From contig NZ_FWZT01000030.1 of the NCBI RefSeq assembly GCF_900177345.1, forward strand, positions 1-64,000: 64,000 nt of DNA, given 5' to 3'. Below the pieces are notes generated by a model, which worked only from the letters and a program-made list of their open reading frames with translations, did not search any database and was not told the origin of the DNA. A program made the translations under genes and the position numbers. How positions within the stretch are numbered: the first letter of the stretch is position 1; each line of letters begins with the position of its first letter. Below, piece by piece: positions 61,437 through 64,000 of the stretch. Origin of the DNA: Pseudobacteriovorax antillogorgiicola. Its GTDB lineage: Bacteria; Bdellovibrionota_B; Oligoflexia; Oligoflexales; Oligoflexaceae.

Positions 61437-61799
61437 ATGAGTCGTATTCTTATAATCGATGACACCCTCGATCTGAGAGACCTTCTCAAGACTTTTTTCG
61501 ATGCCCTGGGGCATGAAGTGCTTGAAGCGAGCAGTGGCCGCCAGGGTCTAGAAAAGATCCGCGAGCACTCTCCTGATATCGTGATTACCGACATAATCAT
61601 GCCTGACATGAATGGTATTGATATGATCAAATCTCTCCGCAAGTTTGACAAGCGTCTTCCCGTTGTCGCCATGTCAGGCTATCAGGACGAGCTGACTAAT
61701 GTGAAGCGGCTTGGTGTCGCAGCTGCGTTCGTTAAACCGCCGAACCTTGAAGAACTTCAGAATCTTGTCGAGCTGGTCCTTGGCAAGAAGAGTGCATAG
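61437..61799 (+). CDS. Single-domain response regulator
   Basis: 120 residues, receiver only: acidic pair D8-D9, phosphoacceptor D52 (DIVITDIIMPDMNG), the switch residues VAMSGY and a lysine in AFVKPPN. No output domain and no kinase next to it. Third such orphan receiver in the window. Confidence 0.9.
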   Translation: MSRILIIDDTLDLRDLLKTFFDALGHEVLEASSGRQGLEKIREHSPDIVITDIIMPDMNGIDMIKSLRKFDKRLPVVAMSGYQDELTNVKRLGVAAAFVKPPNLEELQNLVELVLGKKSA

Positions 61800-61854
61800 T
61801 TCAAAATATTGAATTCAGCGCGAAGTTTCGGTGGCTTATTCTGCATGAGAAAGC

Positions 61855-62322
61855 TCAGTCTTTATAGTAGTCCTTCATCACATTTTTGGTCCAGTCGGGC
61901 TCAATGATCTCGTCTTCAGGTAGAAAGCTTTTTAGCAAAGGTTTAATATCAAGGATGGGTGTACCGGAGATGGCGTCTAAAGCTCTTACAGTTAACGTTA
62001 GTCCTTCAACCTTTAATAACTTACAGCGTGAAACTCCAATTTTATTGAAACGGTTTTTCGTTCTCTGTCCAAAAATGCCGACCTTGGGAAAGCTAGGGTT
62101 GTTCCTTGGATGCCGTGAACCCAGCTCGATCTTTTCGTCGCTGATACGATCCAAATAGAATATAACTTCTAGGTGTGAAAAGCTTTCCAGGTTTGCAGTC
62201 GCATCTGGTTTGAATATAGTTTCATCGAGAATAATTTTACTCTCGACCTGTCCCCAATAATCGTCTTGAATTTCTTTTCTTGGGTTTTCAACATAGCCAA
62301 TTGACTGCATCTCTATTTTCAT
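61855..62322 (-). CDS. TrmO-like tRNA N6-threonylcarbamoyladenosine methyltransferase
   Basis: 155 residues of the TsaA/TrmO (YaeB) beta-barrel methyltransferase family. Signs: IGYVENP at the start, SRHPRNNPSFPKVGIFGQRTKNRFNKIGVSRC and the end GTPILDIKPLL. The best-known member methylates t6A37 of tRNA-Thr with SAM. The protein is shorter than E. coli TrmO (about 235), lacking the second domain, so the exact substrate is open. Confidence 0.78.
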   Translation of the reverse strand: MKIEMQSIGYVENPRKEIQDDYWGQVESKIILDETIFKPDATANLESFSHLEVIFYLDRISDEKIELGSRHPRNNPSFPKVGIFGQRTKNRFNKIGVSRCKLLKVEGLTLTVRALDAISGTPILDIKPLLKSFLPEDEIIEPDWTKNVMKDYYKD

Positions 62323-62506
62323 TTCTTTCCTCGAAAAAAACTTAGCGGATCTGTCCAGGGAACTTCTAGCAGAGTTAGCCGGTTTTAGCTATAAGAGCTT
62401 AGGCTTTCACAATATTTGTGTTTGATTAGCCCTGGCAGGATTCTAAAGTTAATGAGATCGGCGACCCCTTGAAAGGCCTTCATGGTGATGAGGCTTCAGC
62501 CATTAC

Positions 62507-62986
62507 CTACGCAATACTTTTAATCCGATACTCCTGAATCCCACGTGGTGATTCAACGAATATTTCGTCATGCACCTGCTTTTCCAGCAGCTCCTCTCCC
62601 AAAGGTGAGTGCGGAGTGATGACCTCCACAGGATGCCCATCGAAGTCAACCACTGTCCCGGCTCCTTGGGGTCCGAGAAATACGTAGTAAGAGCGCCCGT
62701 CATGTTCTAACTCAACCAAAGCTGATGGCTGGACTTCGTCACCAAGCTGGAACGGCCTTACGGGCAGCTGGCGGTACACCTGTATCACTTGCTGAGCCTC
62801 ACGGACTCGCTCCAGTTGAGCGCTGGCTAGCATGGATGCTTCGAGGGCCCGATGATCGATTTGGCTAAGGGGGACATTTTGCTCTTGCTGCGACTCTCGA
62901 TCTGCATCGGCTGCTGAGTGGGTGAGAATCACAAGGCGCTGCTCCAATTCACAGATGATTTTCTCAAGTAAGTTTTTCTTATTCAC
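62507..62986 (-). CDS. GreA/GreB-type elongation factor-like protein
   Basis: 159 residues from a GTG at 62986 preceded by GAGG; the frame is open to 63031 but those 15 codons lack a site. The start NKKNLLEKIICELEQRL forms the N-terminal coiled coil, and the C-terminal half (SPLGEELLEKQVHDEIFV, then SPRGIQEYRIKSI) is the GreA/GreB FKBP-like domain that binds RNA polymerase. The tip of the coiled coil lacks the usual acidic pair position I can align, so cleavage activity is uncertain. Confidence 0.8.
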   Translation of the reverse strand: MNKKNLLEKIICELEQRLVILTHSAADADRESQQEQNVPLSQIDHRALEASMLASAQLERVREAQQVIQVYRQLPVRPFQLGDEVQPSALVELEHDGRSYYVFLGPQGAGTVVDFDGHPVEVITPHSPLGEELLEKQVHDEIFVESPRGIQEYRIKSIA

Positions 62987-63225
62987 GTTTAGCCTCAGTA
63001 GATTTAGGTTCGACATTTCCGCTTTCACCAATCGGATCGGCTCAAACCTGGCATGAAGTTGATATCCCTTTGGGTATGGATTAGAAGTCAGCTACAAGAG
63101 CCAGGTGAGAGGGTAGAAAAATGTGATTTAAGTTTATGATAATATTATATTTAGTTAAGATTTCTCAGATCTTTGCCCGTTTCTGCCGATAACGGCATCG
63201 GAACACTACATTGGGGGATCGACTG

Positions 63226-64000
63226 TTGAAACAAAAGTTTATCTGGCTTGCTGCCTCGTTTGCTACCGTTTTTGTCACTCAGGGATGTGGCTCTAAGTCT
63301 GACAAGAGAAATGCTGAGACATCAGGTGCTCAGATATCCGCAAACTTCGATCCAGTCAACTGCGAAGGCGATGCATTCATTAGCTACAATTCAGATCTCA
63401 AGCTAGAAGATATTAGCGGCTGTGAAGTGATACGGGGCAATCTCTACGTTCACTATAATGTCGGGATGAGCGATTTCAGTGGCCTCGCTCTATTGAAGCA
63501 AGTGGAAGGTGACTTTAGCATCCTGAACAACGAGGAACTTAGCTCATTAAAGGGATTAGACAAGCTAGAGAGGGTTGGCGGAGACTTCAGTATTTCAAGA
63601 AATCCCACCCTACCGAGTCTTGAAGGTCTCGCGAACTTAACATCAATCGGGAATGACCTTTTTATCGACGGCAATAATCAGCTTGCGGACGTAGCTCAGC
63701 TCGGGACTTTGACAGAGATCGGTGGGAGCCTACTGATCTATCGTAGCCGAGCCCTTAGCGAAATTAAAGGCTTAGGCAGTATCCAATCGGTTCAAGATCT
63801 GGTTCTGATAGAAAACAAGGACTTGGCTTCGGTGGAACTCACCAGTTTAAATACAATTGCTGGTGATTTGCGAATCAAAGATAACAACAACCTACCAAAT
63901 GTAGACTTTTTAAAAACAGTAGGCTCGATTGGTGGAAGCCTTGAGTTGACCGGGAATATTGGGATGACGGGGTTCATCGAGGGAGGAGCCATCAGCAGCA
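63226..64000 (+). CDS. Receptor L-domain lipoprotein, 3' end missing
   Basis: A frame starts with TTG at 63226, preceded by GGGGGA, and stays open to the window end (258 codons). A lipoprotein signal ends in TQGCGS, with cysteine at residue 21 and the atypical Q at -2. The rest is a chain of irregular leucine-rich-like units of the receptor L-domain/FN-type (LYVHYNVGMSDFSGLALL, LSSLKGLDKLERVGGDFSIS, LPSLEGLANLTSIGNDLFID). Such proteins form short beta-helices on the surface. It is partial, so length and C-terminus are unknown. Confidence 0.7.
   Translation, partial: MKQKFIWLAASFATVFVTQGCGSKSDKRNAETSGAQISANFDPVNCEGDAFISYNSDLKLEDISGCEVIRGNLYVHYNVGMSDFSGLALLKQVEGDFSILNNEELSSLKGLDKLERVGGDFSISRNPTLPSLEGLANLTSIGNDLFIDGNNQLADVAQLGTLTEIGGSLLIYRSRALSEIKGLGSIQSVQDLVLIENKDLASVELTSLNTIAGDLRIKDNNNLPNVDFLKTVGSIGGSLELTGNIGMTGFIEGGAISS

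Noticed and set aside
63185-63192. GCCGATAA resembling a sigma28 -10 element upstream of the L-domain lipoprotein
   Set aside because: No TAAAGTTT-like -35 element at the required 11-base spacing.
1-64000. tRNA, rRNA, CRISPR arrays, prophage or biosynthetic gene cluster
   Set aside because: No TPsiC-type arms, no structural phage genes, no Cas, NRPS or PKS motifs and no complete transposase were seen.

Overview
The window is 64 kb of densely packed chromosome from a Gram-negative bacterium. It carries LpxB, a Pal-type OmpA lipoprotein, FadL-, TraF- and TorF-like outer-membrane barrels, many lipobox proteins, and an AddAB pair instead of RecBCD. Single-domain receivers, c-di-GMP proteins, a CheX-type phosphatase, a lysine/alanine-rich histone-like protein, secreted peptidases and many unrecognised lipoproteins point to the Bdellovibrionota/Oligoflexia or another deltaproteobacterial-like lineage. 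That placement is inference; there is no rRNA, tRNA, CRISPR array or complete mobile element to anchor it. The only mobile-element trace is the start of a MerR/IS607-like helix-turn-helix reading frame at the left edge.

Layout. 0-8 kb: an enoyl-reductase/saccharopine-dehydrogenase-like enzyme with a ferredoxin, convergent with addBA. 8-12.6 kb: a structured leader and membrane diguanylate cyclase, a small barrel, and a secreted M28 aminopeptidase. 12.8-16.7 kb: a signalling operon with an OmpR-type regulator, a histidine kinase, a degenerate kinase and a lipoprotein. 16.8-31.9 kb: mainly housekeeping genes (Ddl, Pal, fructosamine kinase, CmoA/CmoB, a FolB fusion, a PLP sulfur enzyme, the histone-like protein, a D-amino-acid-oxidase-type flavoprotein, a Gfo/Idh/MocA oxidoreductase and LpxB), with two orphan receivers and a CheX-like phosphatase among them. 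32.2-36.4 kb: an iron-type ABC importer. 36.4-37.5 kb: a TetR regulator divergent from a small secreted protein, with perfect palindromes between them.

37.5-42.2 kb holds two gene-poor stretches on either side of an outer-membrane protein/lipoprotein pair, a membrane protein and a short Tat-signal protein. The second stretch (41.53-42.22 kb) carries two divergent mini-transcription units not explained by any large gene: a 25-codon reading frame on the minus strand and a 39-codon reading frame on the plus strand, each ending in a strong intrinsic terminator.

42.2-45.2 kb is a translationally coupled trio: a very divergent SelO-fold (UPF0061) protein, an S51 peptidase and a hotdog thioesterase-like protein. 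47.6-53.5 kb is a FadL-like barrel coupled to a 1533-residue lipoprotein through a G9 tract at the junction. 53.9-58 kb links a PilZ protein to a TPR/receiver protein, followed by a tandem pair of paralogous exported coiled-coil proteins. The right end holds an M14 carboxypeptidase, a cation-chloride-cotransporter-like permease, a receiver, TrmO-like and GreA/B-like proteins, and the start of a receptor-L-domain lipoprotein.

The strongest candidates for something undescribed are the SelO-like/S51/hotdog operon, the divergent small-ORF locus, the paralogous Cx8C coiled-coil pair behind the PilZ/TPR genes, and the FadL/giant-lipoprotein pair with its slippable junction. All functions are inferred by reading the sequence; no database search was run.
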